Below, in pieces: positions 1-9,960 of a stretch of DNA of 64,000 bases. The translations under genes and the position numbers were made by a program. The stretch lies in assembly GCA_021432605.1 (NCBI GenBank), contig MU271159.1, positions 496,001-560,000 on the forward strand, written 5' to 3'. Each line of letters opens with the position of its first letter. The first letter of the stretch is position 1. Source of the stretch: Coniochaeta sp. PMI_546. Taxonomy: Eukaryota > Ascomycota > Sordariomycetes > Coniochaetales > Coniochaetaceae. The notes beneath the pieces are model-generated. The model was not told the origin of the DNA. It worked only from the letters and a program-made list of their open reading frames with translations, and ran no database searches.

Positions 1-3000
1 CTTCGGCATCGTGGACTTGCTTCCCGTATTTCTCATACTCACTTAGCTTTGTTCGCAAATCGTCAACAGTTGCCTGGAGTGGGTTCTCGGCTGGGCTAGC
101 AATAGATGGCAAGCTACCGCCGCCTAGTAGCCATCGTCCCAGGCCCTTCTTTTCCGTGGCGCTGGCGAGACTCTTTGCGAGTGTCTTGCATTCATCCTTG
201 CACTCTGAAAGCTCCCGGTCCAGTTTATTGTAGTCTTCCCCCTTCTTCTCAAGCTCGACTTGAAGCTCCTCCACTCGGTCTCTGAGACGTCCTGTCTCTG
301 GATCGCTGTCTGACAAAGCACTCTCCGCACGGAAGCTCCCGGAGGCTGTATCCCTGCTTTGAAGCTTCTCACGATGTTCTTCGCAGTCTTTGAGTTTTCT
401 TCGCAGATCCTCCACAGTAGCTTGGAGAGCATCGGTCGCTGGACTGACTGATGGTAAGCCACCCACATCGGTCGACTTCCTAAAGGACTCGGCTATCCTG
501 AGCCTTCCTTCAAGCTTCTTGCGTTGCATCTCATGCTGGGATAACACCAATTTGTGGCTTACCTCAACTGCCTTGAGGCTGTCCTCCAGCTTCTTCACCT
601 GGTCTTGGAGGCGCTTTGTGTCCTGGTCGTCTTTTGCCAAGCTGTCTTCCAACGTTCCGCGACCCTTTACTTCTTCGCTCTGGAGTCTCTTGCAGTTTTC
701 TTCGCAAGTCTCAAGCTTGCTGTGCAGCTCCGCTTCTCTGGATGCCGCTTCAGCAAGCCTGTCTTGAAAGTTCTTTATTTCTTTGATTTGCTTATCGTGC
801 AGCAATGTCCAAGACTTTTTCTCTGTCTCAAGACCTCTGTTCTTCTTCATGGCCTCTTCCAGGTCTTTACGGGCCTGTTTGAGGTTGTCGTGGGTCTGCT
901 GTGCAGCCAGCCGCATTGTCTCGTACTCTCTCTCGGCCTTCACTTTCTCGCCTCCTATCTCTCCATTCTTCTCCTTTAGCTTGATGATCTCCTGACTAAG
1001 GTTTTCTCGGTCCGCATCGCTCCAGGAAATTTGATCTTCAAGCTTAGCGATCCGCTCAGATAAATCTCCGCGTGCTGTTTCACTCTGCTGGAGTTCGCCT
1101 TCAAGCCCCTCCATCATGGCGATCTTGTCGCCATCGTCTGCTGAAACAGTCGTATCGGGGGTCGAGGCAACATGCAGTTGAGCAGCAAGTACTTTATTCT
1201 CCTCCTTCAGCATGCTGATCTCTGCTTCCAGTTTTCGGCCATGTGCCTCACAATCTTGAAGTCGACTCTTGAGAACTGTGATCTCCTCGTCTTTAGGCTC
1301 TTTGACGACTGGAACGTCGGCGCTGGTCGAAACGGCTTGCTCGTTTGTTACCGGCCGAGCATCATATTGTTCTTGTGCCTTGCTTTCGTGGGCTTGTGGG
1401 CGATGCTCCTCGCATGCTTTGAGCTGTTTCTCCAAGTCTGTGATCCTCTCATCTTTCTCTCTGATTTGGCCCTGGAGGTCAGCGTTCCATGCTTCAGTTG
1501 CATCTAGTTTTTCCTGCAAGCCTTCGATGCTTTTATTTTCGAGATCAGTGGCCGTAGACAGTGCATTGTCTTGATTCTTTTCAAGATCTTTGAGCTTGTC
1601 TTCTAGCTCAGCGATCTTATCGTCTTTCGTCTTCCACTGCTTCGGAAGTTCATGCTTTTCCCATGTCTCCCATTCAATTATCTTTTGTTGTAACAGTTCG
1701 TTATGTTTATCCTTCTGTATGTTCTCTTCCTTTAGTCGCTCAATTTCATCGTTCTTATCCTTGATCGTCTTGAGCCTTTCCTTGAGCACTTGGCTCTCCC
1801 TCTGCTTGTCGACCACACCTGTATTGGGCCCCATACGGTGCTTTTCGCAATCTTCAAGCCTGATTGTTAGTTGCGATATTTTGTCGTCCTTCTCTTGCGC
1901 TAGGCTGTCGCATTTCTTAATATAAGTGTCCTTCTTTGCGATTTCCTGCCTCAGATCCTCGATCGACTTATCCAAATCCTCGATCTCCTTGTACAAAGTG
2001 TCATTTTCGTTATTCGCATCCTTTAGGGAGCCATTCAAGTCCTCGATTGTCCGCTCGCTTTGCTTGAGTTTCCGAAGTGCATCCCCGAAGGCCTGACTTG
2101 TGTTCTTGAGCTTGGCTTCCAGTGCCTCGTTTTCAACTTTTGCTTCGGCGATTCTTCTAGCTTTGGAACCTCCCTTTCCTTCGGATTTCATTTCTTCGAC
2201 TGTCAGTTTACTGACAGATAACTCATGCTTCAAGTTGTCGATCTCGGCTTGCCTTGCGTCTCTCTCCTCTGAGCACTTTTTGCTATCCTCAGAGTTCCTA
2301 GCGACCAAGTCTTTGATTGTTTGATCTTTCGCGGCTGATGCCAGCTTGACCTGAACGATTTCATTTTTCCAAGCAGTCTCGACCTCTGAGATATCACGGC
2401 CGTCACTGTTGCCTTGAGCCTGTAGTTCCGCAATTGTCTTGTCCTTTGAGGCCGCCACTGCTCGGAGCCCATTGATCTGGTTCTCCAACGCCTGCTTCTC
2501 CTTGACGCACTTTTCCTGTACCTCACTGGCCCGGGCTCCAAGATCCGCGATTGTCCTGTCTTTGGTCGTCAATGTTGTGCTGAGTTCCATATTTTTACTT
2601 TGCAAGGACTTTATCTCCTCCTCGAACATCTTCTTATCCCCATCGGCTTTGGCTGTCAGGTCTGCGATATCCTTATCCCTTGCGGCTAAGTCTTTCGACA
2701 GTCGATCAAGCTGGTCGAACAGAGGAAACTTGAGGATCTCACGAAGTGTATCAAATGGGATCTCATCCCTCTCATCGATCATCCTTCTGAAATGTGCCAG
2801 ATCGACAGAGTTCTTACCCGACTCTCTAGCTTGCTGAAGGACGTCGTTATACCACTGGCCTTGACTGAGCTTGCCCAGCTTCTCCTCCATAGCCTGTCGC
2901 TCTTCGGGGCTAACTTCATTGCCTAGGCCACGGCTTTGGTTGATAGAGGCGATATGCCGTTCCAAATCGAACACGTCAGTCACCTTGTCGGTTTGGCCGA

Positions 3001-3295
3001 GAGTACTACCGTCATGTTCATATGCCGCCCATCTCCGTTCCGTAATGGCAGCCACAAGACCAGGATCGGGTGCCGGCACTCGTGGGTAGAATACAGGGCG
3101 CTCATCAGGCGTTTTGGACTCCTGTCCTTGCGCTTGTCCTGCTTCCGCAGTGTTGGTCCTTATAGACTCAGCCGTTGAGTTCTGGAAGCGAGAAGTCTGT
3201 TCAATAGTATCTCCTCCTTCAAATTGCTCGTCCGGGGCATCACTTGTCGCCAGGCCAGATGGCCCCGGCGAGCCACTACCCATATGCGAGGACAT
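1..3295 (-). CDS. Very large coiled-coil protein, incomplete at window edge
   Basis: One uninterrupted minus-strand reading frame runs from an ATG at 3295 to the left edge, giving at least 1098 codons with no intron; the C-terminus lies outside the window. The N-terminal ~100 residues are polar and probably disordered. A short helical segment follows (around residues 150-190, with PFDTLREILKFPLFDQLDRL), then about 900 residues of almost continuous Glu/Lys/Leu/Asp-rich heptad sequence. Two short modules recur: K-D-x-x-I-x-x-L, and a Cys-His module such as RLEDCEKHR, RLQDCEAHG and KLKDCEEHR. No signal peptide, membrane segment or catalytic motif is visible. Architecture suggests a rod-like scaffold or tether (myosin-tail, golgin or septal type), but the family is not recognised and function is not assigned. 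Many opposite-strand frames here are shadows of this gene. Confidence 0.85.
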   Translation of the reverse strand, partial: MSSHMGSGSPGPSGLATSDAPDEQFEGGDTIEQTSRFQNSTAESIRTNTAEAGQAQGQESKTPDERPVFYPRVPAPDPGLVAAITERRWAAYEHDGSTLGQTDKVTDVFDLERHIASINQSRGLGNEVSPEERQAMEEKLGKLSQGQWYNDVLQQARESGKNSVDLAHFRRMIDERDEIPFDTLREILKFPLFDQLDRLSKDLAARDKDIADLTAKADGDKKMFEEEIKSLQSKNMELSTTLTTKDRTIADLGARASEVQEKCVKEKQALENQINGLRAVAASKDKTIAELQAQGNSDGRDISEVETAWKNEIVQVKLASAAKDQTIKDLVARNSEDSKKCSEERDARQAEIDNLKHELSVSKLTVEEMKSEGKGGSKARRIAEAKVENEALEAKLKNTSQAFGDALRKLKQSERTIEDLNGSLKDANNENDTLYKEIEDLDKSIEDLRQEIAKKDTYIKKCDSLAQEKDDKISQLTIRLEDCEKHRMGPNTGVVDKQRESQVLKERLKTIKDKNDEIERLKEENIQKDKHNELLQQKIIEWETWEKHELPKQWKTKDDKIAELEDKLKDLEKNQDNALSTATDLENKSIEGLQEKLDATEAWNADLQGQIREKDERITDLEKQLKACEEHRPQAHESKAQEQYDARPVTNEQAVSTSADVPVVKEPKDEEITVLKSRLQDCEAHGRKLEAEISMLKEENKVLAAQLHVASTPDTTVSADDGDKIAMMEGLEGELQQSETARGDLSERIAKLEDQISWSDADRENLSQEIIKLKEKNGEIGGEKVKAEREYETMRLAAQQTHDNLKQARKDLEEAMKKNRGLETEKKSWTLLHDKQIKEIKNFQDRLAEAASREAELHSKLETCEENCKRLQSEEVKGRGTLEDSLAKDDQDTKRLQDQVKKLEDSLKAVEVSHKLVLSQHEMQRKKLEGRLRIAESFRKSTDVGGLPSVSPATDALQATVEDLRRKLKDCEEHREKLQSRDTASGSFRAESALSDSDPETGRLRDRVEELQVELEKKGEDYNKLDRELSECKDECKTLAKSLASATEKKGLGRWLLGGGSLPSIASPAENPLQATVDDLRTKLSEYEKYGKQVHDAE

Positions 3296-3813
3296 AATTC
3301 AGCTCAAGGGATGTTTCCTTGCGTTTAGTGGGTGTCGTGTTGTTGGTTCTGTTTAGGCTCTAATACACCGATTATAACTAACAGCTCGATATGCTTGAGT
3401 TGCGCATGGAAGAGAGAGAAGTGCAAATTTGGTGCCACTCATCTTCAGTATTGCCGCTTTATTTCAATATTCTCTGACCCTGCAATAGCTGCGGATTTGA
3501 CCAAGGTGAGGCATGTCGACACTTTATGGGGTGGCCGGAACCGGCATGAACAAAGGAGACAACCCTTGCCTTCTAATCAGGGGTGTGTACTAGACTCTGG
3601 TCGTCCCTCGACGCTTGTTGAGCTGTTTGTGTAATAAGTTGATTGTCAGAGTAAGCTCTTGCTGCAAGCTTACGTAGAAGAAGAGGACGTTATCAAGAGC
3701 GCAAGTCAGCCTGAGTCTTCGATTGTGCGGACGAATGAAAGTCTCGTTATTCTATTGTCTTCTAGTATTGCGGCAACCAGGGCCACCATCTTTTCTCATG
3801 ACTATGTTACCAT
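3296..3813. other. Intergenic, upstream of the coiled-coil gene
   Basis: This 518-bp stretch lies between the start of the coiled-coil gene and the 3' end of the next gene, both on the minus strand. It should hold the promoter of the first and the terminator of the second. No gene, RNA or repeat is recognisable. Confidence 0.5.
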
Positions 3814-4821
3814 TTAGGCTCTTGAATTTGTCCATAATTTCCTCCTCGGAATAAGGATGCCTCGTACAGATCTTAGGGCACGGGCGCCAGGTCGCCGGGG
3901 GTGCCTGAGATCAGGAGTATCAACTTTGCTGAGCTCACAGCTGCCGATAGCGATCCAGTCAATCTCACCATCGCCATCTTGCTCGTCTCCGAAACCGTCT
4001 CCTTGACCATGATAATCCTGTATAATGCCCTTTTCCAACCCAACTGCAACCGCAACCTCATCCTCATAATCATCCACCTCCTGGGTCTCAACCACTTTCA
4101 GATTATTGTGTAACTGTTTGTCATGCTTCAGTCGCTGCGCCGTCAATGTTCCTGACATAGGTGATACCTGGGCATCATCTCTGCCCCGAGCACCAATATC
4201 TCCGAATGTCCCACACCGTAACAATCCTCTGGCGATCTCCTTCTTCGTCCCACCCCCGATCACCTTCCTTGACTGCTCAGACATCTTGGCCCCATACCTC
4301 ATCTCAGCACAAAACCTTGTCAGTGCCTCCAAGCCCTCTTCTGATTTATCAGCCGCAAATTCAGGGTGACTAGCCGCCCTGACATAAGCCTCGTAGGCCA
4401 GATCCCATTTCTCCATCTCTCTGTAAGCATGCCCTTTGAACAACTGCGCCTTAGCCACCAGCTCGAACCTATTCCACTTCAACGCAAAGTCAAAAGCCTC
4501 TTCAGCTTTGCGAAGTGCTTGGAAGGGGGTGGGCAGTAGGTCTTGAGTCTTGCTTGCGCATCCCGGAGATGGATGATTTCCGCTGTGATACGCCAGATGA
4601 CAAGCTGCCTGTAAGAGCATGCCATTTACTGTGTGAGTCAAGATGGCGACAATCTTCCTGCTGTGGGGTGGTGGAAATGGATGGCACTGTAGCTCTTGAT
4701 TCTCCGGGGGCTCAGTGACAGGGGCTTTTCCCTGGGCGCATTTCTGACCGCACCCGTCGCATGCCCCTAGCCTGTATGGCTCGTGTCGTTCCATTCCTGG
4801 AATAATGGAAGGGGCTAGCAT
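3814..4821 (-). CDS. Hypothetical protein with TPR-like helical repeats
   Basis: The minus-strand frame gives 335 residues from an ATG at 4821. Residues ~85-160 contain helical pairs with TPR-like spacing (ALRKAEEAFDFALKWNRF, then AKAQLFKGHAYREMEKWDLA), so a small TPR-type helical repeat is likely. An N-terminal CDGCGQKC cluster could bind a metal, and the C-terminal third is acidic. A second open frame just upstream (4712-4954, other phase) ends in IKLYKEEIAEN and looks protein-like. The true gene may therefore have an extra 5' exon, or a frameshift may separate the two. The family is not recognised; the call rests on length, composition and the helical segment. Confidence 0.5.
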   Translation of the reverse strand: MLAPSIIPGMERHEPYRLGACDGCGQKCAQGKAPVTEPPENQELQCHPFPPPHSRKIVAILTHTVNGMLLQAACHLAYHSGNHPSPGCASKTQDLLPTPFQALRKAEEAFDFALKWNRFELVAKAQLFKGHAYREMEKWDLAYEAYVRAASHPEFAADKSEEGLEALTRFCAEMRYGAKMSEQSRKVIGGGTKKEIARGLLRCGTFGDIGARGRDDAQVSPMSGTLTAQRLKHDKQLHNNLKVVETQEVDDYEDEVAVAVGLEKGIIQDYHGQGDGFGDEQDGDGEIDWIAIGSCELSKVDTPDLRHPRRPGARALRSVRGILIPRRKLWTNSRA

Positions 4822-5340
4822 TCTCGGCTATCTCTTCTTTGTACAATTTGATCGCCGTGGTGATGGGAACGTGGTCCCTCTTCGCAACATGGATGAGACG
4901 AACCTGGAAGATCCCTGGAATTTGGGTGTGGGTAGTGACAGGATGGCCGCGCATTTATTTTGAGGATTACGGCCGGATATGGTCTCTTTCCTTTGATAAT
5001 TGGATATGAACGATGGCGGGAGCAATGCTCACTGGTTCTTATTGTCATTCTTAGCTGATGTGGAGGTAAGAAACTCTATGACAAAGGAGCGACAACGAGT
5101 AAGCTAACAAAGAGCTGCCCCATGGGAGCAAGTGGTCAGGTCGAGTAGATCAGGTCAAAGAAATGCCGTCATCTAGGTATGATTGGAGAGTCAGACTAGT
5201 TACAGGGTGATGTGAAAGAAGAGGCGTAAAGCAATCTTCTGAAACCAGTCTCATGAGAGCGTGTGGCCAATACTATGGGCAGGATCCCGAAAGACACTTC
5301 AACGCGCATCTGTGTGCGAGTTCTTATCCGGCACCGATGT
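4822..5340. other. Intergenic, possible extra 5' exon
   Basis: This ~520-bp interval lies between the TPR-like gene and the tyrosinase stop codon. Apart from the short upstream frame near 4712-4954, which may be a 5' exon of the TPR-like gene, nothing is recognisable. Confidence 0.4.
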
Positions 5341-7009
5341 TCATAACTTGTCATATGTATAGCAAAGGTAGCCACTCATTGTATCCATGGCGTCTCTGAC
5401 AGTTACGTCGCCGGGTAGCAGTCCAGAGAAGTACATTGGCGTATCCAGCGTAACCGGATCGCTGGTCTCTGGTGCACTGTCGACGAAGTGGAAGGGGTAA
5501 GCAAATTGTGCAATTGGCCCTCCGATATCCTTTGTTCGTCGCTTCATGTCTGCAAGAGGAGAAGTCAGCCGGTAGTAAGTAGCCTTACCCTTGGAATGAG
5601 CTGGCGATCAGAGTCCTACCTTTGGCTTGCCATTTCGCCCAAAGTCGATCCACATTTCCGTGATGTAAGTAGAAGAGCGGATCACCAGGGGACGAGAACT
5701 GGTTTGCAAGCTGAACAGACAGTCAGCACGTCGTCAAGTTGTATTCAGACGTAGAGGTGGGAAACAGAAAATGGTACCTCTCCCAGCTCGCCTCCGACTC
5801 CAAAGTGGCCGCCAGGATGGTACGTCATCCCCTGAAGAGAGACATCCCCTTGAACACGCTCATCAAAATCTGCAAAAGTCTCCGCGCTCTGCGACCACTC
5901 GAGTTCGGAGCCATTGCACTTGGAGACAGCAAATGCAGGCGCGAAATCGCGACGCAAACATCTTGGGTTCGGGTTCGTATATACACCAGGGCCCATGGCG
6001 ACGACGTATTCGTCCTCAGTGAATGGTCCGTCCTGCACGCAACCACCACCAGTCTGAGATGTCGGCATTAGTTCGTAGTCGTCTCGCAGCCAATGACCTG
6101 GTAAGGTTACCTACCTTCCCAGGGATATGGTTAAGCACAACCGGGTCGTCGCTGGAGTCGATAAAGGCGCCATTGCCTACAAGGCGTCAGATGCATCCTG
6201 ATAGCTGCCGCTGCCGAAAGGACAAACCTCCGAAACCGTCTACAGCGCTGAATACTGGGGAATTTATCCAGGCTTCTTCGCTTTCGGCATCTAAGCTCCA
6301 GTCTTGTCATTGTGAGTAAACATGTTCCAAAAGAGTTTCGATGGTCCGTAATTACCCCAGAAACTGGATTCAGCAGCCGATATTAGCCAGATCCGTGTGT
6401 TACATTGTGAAAAGACTCTGTGGACTCACGGTTGAGAGCCATTATAAAGGCACTCACTGCGAAGTTCCACCTCATATTGAGCCACCATCAGGCGATGCCA
6501 TCTGTCCAGAACTTAGATCAAAATCTCAAGTAAGATCTCTTGCCCAGAGACTGACGGATGAAAGATTCCCTAAGCAGTGTGAGCAGTGATGAAGAGATGA
6601 CAGTCTGATAAACTCACATTGAAGTGGATGAACCCTGTTTGGCTGATATGACTGCCCACGAAATCATCATAGCGGGAGCGGGAACCAGTGAAGTCCTTGT
6701 TAAGACGCGGCGGCTTGGTCTGTAGGCACTTGACCGCGGCGATGTACTGCTGCTTCTCCATCGAGGTGAGGGTACGCCTACAAGGGGTGACAGATCTTAG
6801 ACCAAGTCTTAGCATTCTATTGGAAACTGATCAGCTCACCATTCCTTCCTGACCAACGGTGTGGTACACCTGTTGGCGATGTTCTTGGGTTTGATGCACT
6901 CGGGTTCGTGTGCGGGTTCGATCACAGGCTCCGCCTTTGGCTTACAAGGTGATGCGACAGAGGAGGCTATCAGTGGCCAGATCATCACTGCCAGGTCGAT
7001 GACACGCAT
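5341..7009 (-). CDS. Secreted tyrosinase (type-3 copper oxidase)
   Basis: The gene was assembled from about eight exons reading right to left; each junction restores the frame. The start is the ATG at 7009 (MRVIDLAVMIWPLIASSVAS), a clear signal peptide. The CuA site is GSHISQTGFIHFNGIF + HPWHR, the FHP/WHR join being created by an intron. The next segment reads QPFWDWSLDAESEEAWINSP, again across two introns. The CuB site has YHPGGHFGVGG and FYLHHGNVDRLW. All six expected copper-ligand histidines are therefore present. The C-terminus is short, without the long inhibitory domain of mushroom enzymes. The family oxidises mono- and diphenols to quinones and includes tailoring enzymes of fungal clusters as well as melanin enzymes. 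Substrate is unknown. It is divergent from the EthD-like gene at 8855. No frame break was seen. Confidence 0.9.
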
Positions 7010-8854
7010 GTTGAAGAACAAGCCGAAAGTTCGATAGTGCTGCTATACGGCGATGGTTGTAATGGTTTCACTTGTCTCAACAACCGCTGCGGCTGCTAGG
7101 AGGCGGTAGAGCACTCGTTATACGACTGAAAGGATGCCGGACTCGATCTCGAAAGGACGGAGAACAAAACCTGAAAGGCGAGACGATGCAGACAGCCGGG
7201 CTGTGTCAAGACTAAATATGTGGCATAGACAGAGCCTTGATAAGAGAGAACAGAGTAACTCTACATCGGTAGTGCTCTTCAATCATGGCATGTCCGCGAT
7301 TGCCGCTCAAAGAACCTTGATGGTGAAACCCCATGAAGAGGTAAGTGGCAGCTAAGTCCGGCATGACTTCCTAAACCTGTGGCGAGTCAGGAACAATCCA
7401 GATACCACTCAACAAAGCTGAAGGCCAGGTCCATTAAACCAGTGATGAATGGGTATCATACTCACACCCGTACGATTTAAATTCAGTTCGAACTTCTCTA
7501 ACATCAAGATGTAGGATATTTGATCATTTGGGCCTAGCTTAGCATGGTGGGAAAAGTTTGACGAGGCCGCCCGGAGTCAAACCACCGATGCAATGAGCAT
7601 CATCGAGATGGGCGGAGATCCTGATCATCGACGATGAACAATTTGATGCCTCCAAATCCCAACCCGAGCCATGTCCCGACCTGTCACCTTCGCCCGGATG
7701 CCCTACTCAACCTCATCCCGGGCACCGGACTGTGTTGCGCTCTGCCTACATTCACTTTCCGACGTCCAGTCCTGAAGAGATATACAAGGTTCTGCAGTAA
7801 AATATACACTGAAAGCGCCGGACCCTTGTAGCCAGCATCATGGCCATAGGACCAACTTGCCACCGCACCTGCAAAGCACACATAGCACACGTCTCTTGCA
7901 TGCAGCGTGGTTCGGCCAAAGACAAACAAAGACGGGCAAGTTTACGGTACCTCGACTACAGCGGAGTCAGCGCTGCTGCGTGGCGGAAGAAGTCCATGCA
8001 CTGACGATCCAGGCCGCCCATCGACCCACGAAGTTCGTTCGCTGAAACGACCCCCGCCACCTACACCCAAATATGTAACTACCTAGCGAAGTCGTGCAAA
8101 AGCCAATGGTCAAGGTTTACATGTTGTGTTCCATAGCGTTTCGCCATGGTGTTTCATCAGCCGCCAATGGTCTGAAGTGGCATAGGAAAAGGAGCTGGGG
8201 GAATCATGAATGTGAGTGGTCACGCTTGCGACGCCAGTCCCGAAGAACCAACTTGCTGAGTCATCAGTCTCCTCCGCTCTGGACCTTCAAGAGTTACCTC
8301 AGTTCAATCAACCCCAGGCAGTTTGACATAAAGAGAGTCCATACGCTTGAGTCAACTAACGAGTCAACCGAGAGCACGGTCGACCTTGATTATTTAGAAA
8401 GTGAGTTCTTGCGGAACAACTCAATCAAGCTAGCATCTGTAGCCTGTTCTGGAGGGAAAGCATTTGCGGTACTCCGCTGTTGACTGCACGACCGTGGAGA
8501 ATGTTATCCGTCGACTCAACATCGTATGTGTGCGACGAAACCTATTTGTACAACGTACGGAGATCCGAATTGATGCGACTATCCAAACAGAACATATAAT
8601 CGCCCGGACTATAGGTGATATTTCCGATGCCCTATTAACAAATCCTATTCAGCTTTGGTTCGGAATAAAGCATAGGTATGTGCTCAATAATCCCGATGAT
8701 AGCTTCTAACGTGCACAGGGCTAACTAAATCCGACGTCACCTAAAGCTCCGATTCCAGCACAGATATATTACAGTTTACAGATTTCGGGTCCGATGCCAG
8801 TATAGATATTAGATTTCTCGCTTTAGCAAACAGGATTACAGACCCGAAGGCATC
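7010..8854. other. Divergent intergenic region, tyrosinase / EthD-like gene
   Basis: This 1.85-kb interval separates the tyrosinase (minus) from the EthD-like gene (plus) and should contain both promoters. The longest frame, 8094-8483 (+, 129 codons), has no recognisable domain and looks like chance. The last ~300 bp are AT-rich. No RNA gene or mobile element was recognised. Confidence 0.45.
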
Positions 8855-9573
8855 ATGTCACCCACACCCGGTATCCTGTTCGTCAACTCCAAGATTACCT
8901 CCGAGGCGCTCACGCCCGAGATCTTCAGAGAATGGTACGAAAGCGTGCACATTCCCGATATTTTTGTCACATCCGGGATAAAGTCTGCTTTCCGCTATCA
9001 ATCTACCACGCCGGGGAAAGTAGAACGCCCATACCTCGCCTTGTACCCGGTCAGGGACATCCAATGGTTGTACTCGGACGAGTTTAAGTCGATCCCGGTG
9101 CACAGCGACATGCTCCCTAACAAGAGCAAGGCAATCTTCGAGCTCGCTGACTTCGACACTCGATATTATGAGACGTTAGACACCAAGGCCCAGACCAACC
9201 GCCAAGGCCCAGCAAAAGTTGTAGTGGTCGTTCAGTTCGACAGTCTCACAGAGGATTCAGCTAAGCTCTTTGATGCGTCGACACCGGTGGGCTCGACACC
9301 TGTTCGGTCGCGTGTTTTGAAACTCAACTTCTCACGGCAAAACCGCCTACCAGAGGATGAGAGGCAGATCTCCAGACCTCCTGCCTATCTTGGCATAGTA
9401 AGTCTTGCTTCGCAGATTATCAGTGAGTTAGTTGACGCGCGGACCTAACCAACCTCTATCATTAGTATGAGTACGATCTTCTGCCTGAAAAGCTTCAACC
9501 GAATGCACAAGGCGCGATCGTGAAGTCATTCAATCTCCTCAAGGCTTTCGGCAACAGTAATGACGTATTCTGA
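8855..9573 (+). CDS. EthD-like / dimeric alpha-beta barrel protein
   Basis: There are two exons. Exon 1 starts at the ATG at 8855 (MSPTPGILFVNSKITSEALT) and runs to ~9399, ending in YLGI. An intron beginning GTAAGTCTTG ends in ATTAG, and exon 2 reads YEYDLLPEKLQPNAQGAIVK to a TGA at 9571. The protein is about 214 residues, cytosolic, with no signal peptide. The opening pattern (beta strand G-I-L-F-V-N-S, then FREWYESVHIPDIFVTSGI) is typical of fungal EthD-like ferredoxin-fold proteins, which often accompany oxidoreductases in secondary-metabolite clusters and dimerise. The exact reaction cannot be inferred. A TATA-like element lies downstream, ahead of the flavoprotein gene in the same orientation. 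Confidence 0.75.
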
Positions 9574-9712
9574 GGTCTCATTTTGAGAGCCCGCATGGGG
9601 ACTTTAGGCGAGTCATTACTCGTGGAAAGGAGCGCCATCCTGAGCCGAGAAAATCTTCCGTATCGCAAGCCCGTCCACGGAGCTATTGGCGCTTATAGGC
9701 CTTAGGTCAGAT

Positions 9713-9722
9713 TATATATAAG
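9713..9722 (+). promoter_or_regulatory. TATA-like element upstream of the flavoprotein gene
   Basis: TATATATAAG lies about 240 bp upstream of the ATG at 9961, within the 387-bp space between the EthD-like and thioredoxin-reductase-like genes. It is the strongest TATA-like sequence in the interval. The assignment rests on sequence and position only. Confidence 0.35.
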
Positions 9723-9960
9723 TCGAACAGCCGATAATATGCCGTAATAGTGTCATGAAACTCTAACAATTCTGTTCAGTGTGTAGTAAGATGTGGCCGA
9801 AATGTCAGCGAGAGTGCATCATAAGGCTTGGCTCTTACGGGAACATATCGGAGACCTTAAACCACATAAGTAGGCCCTCTAGCTGACCGGAGCCTGTCCC
9901 AACATCGATCTCGTATGTTCTTTACTGCATTTGCACCCTATCCCGTCAATAATCACTGCC

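Noticed and set aside
390-3356. Chain of Ser/Leu/Phe-rich plus-strand open frames
   Set aside because: They are antisense shadows of the long minus-strand coiled-coil gene; Glu/Lys-rich codons read backwards give Ser/Phe/Leu-rich frames.
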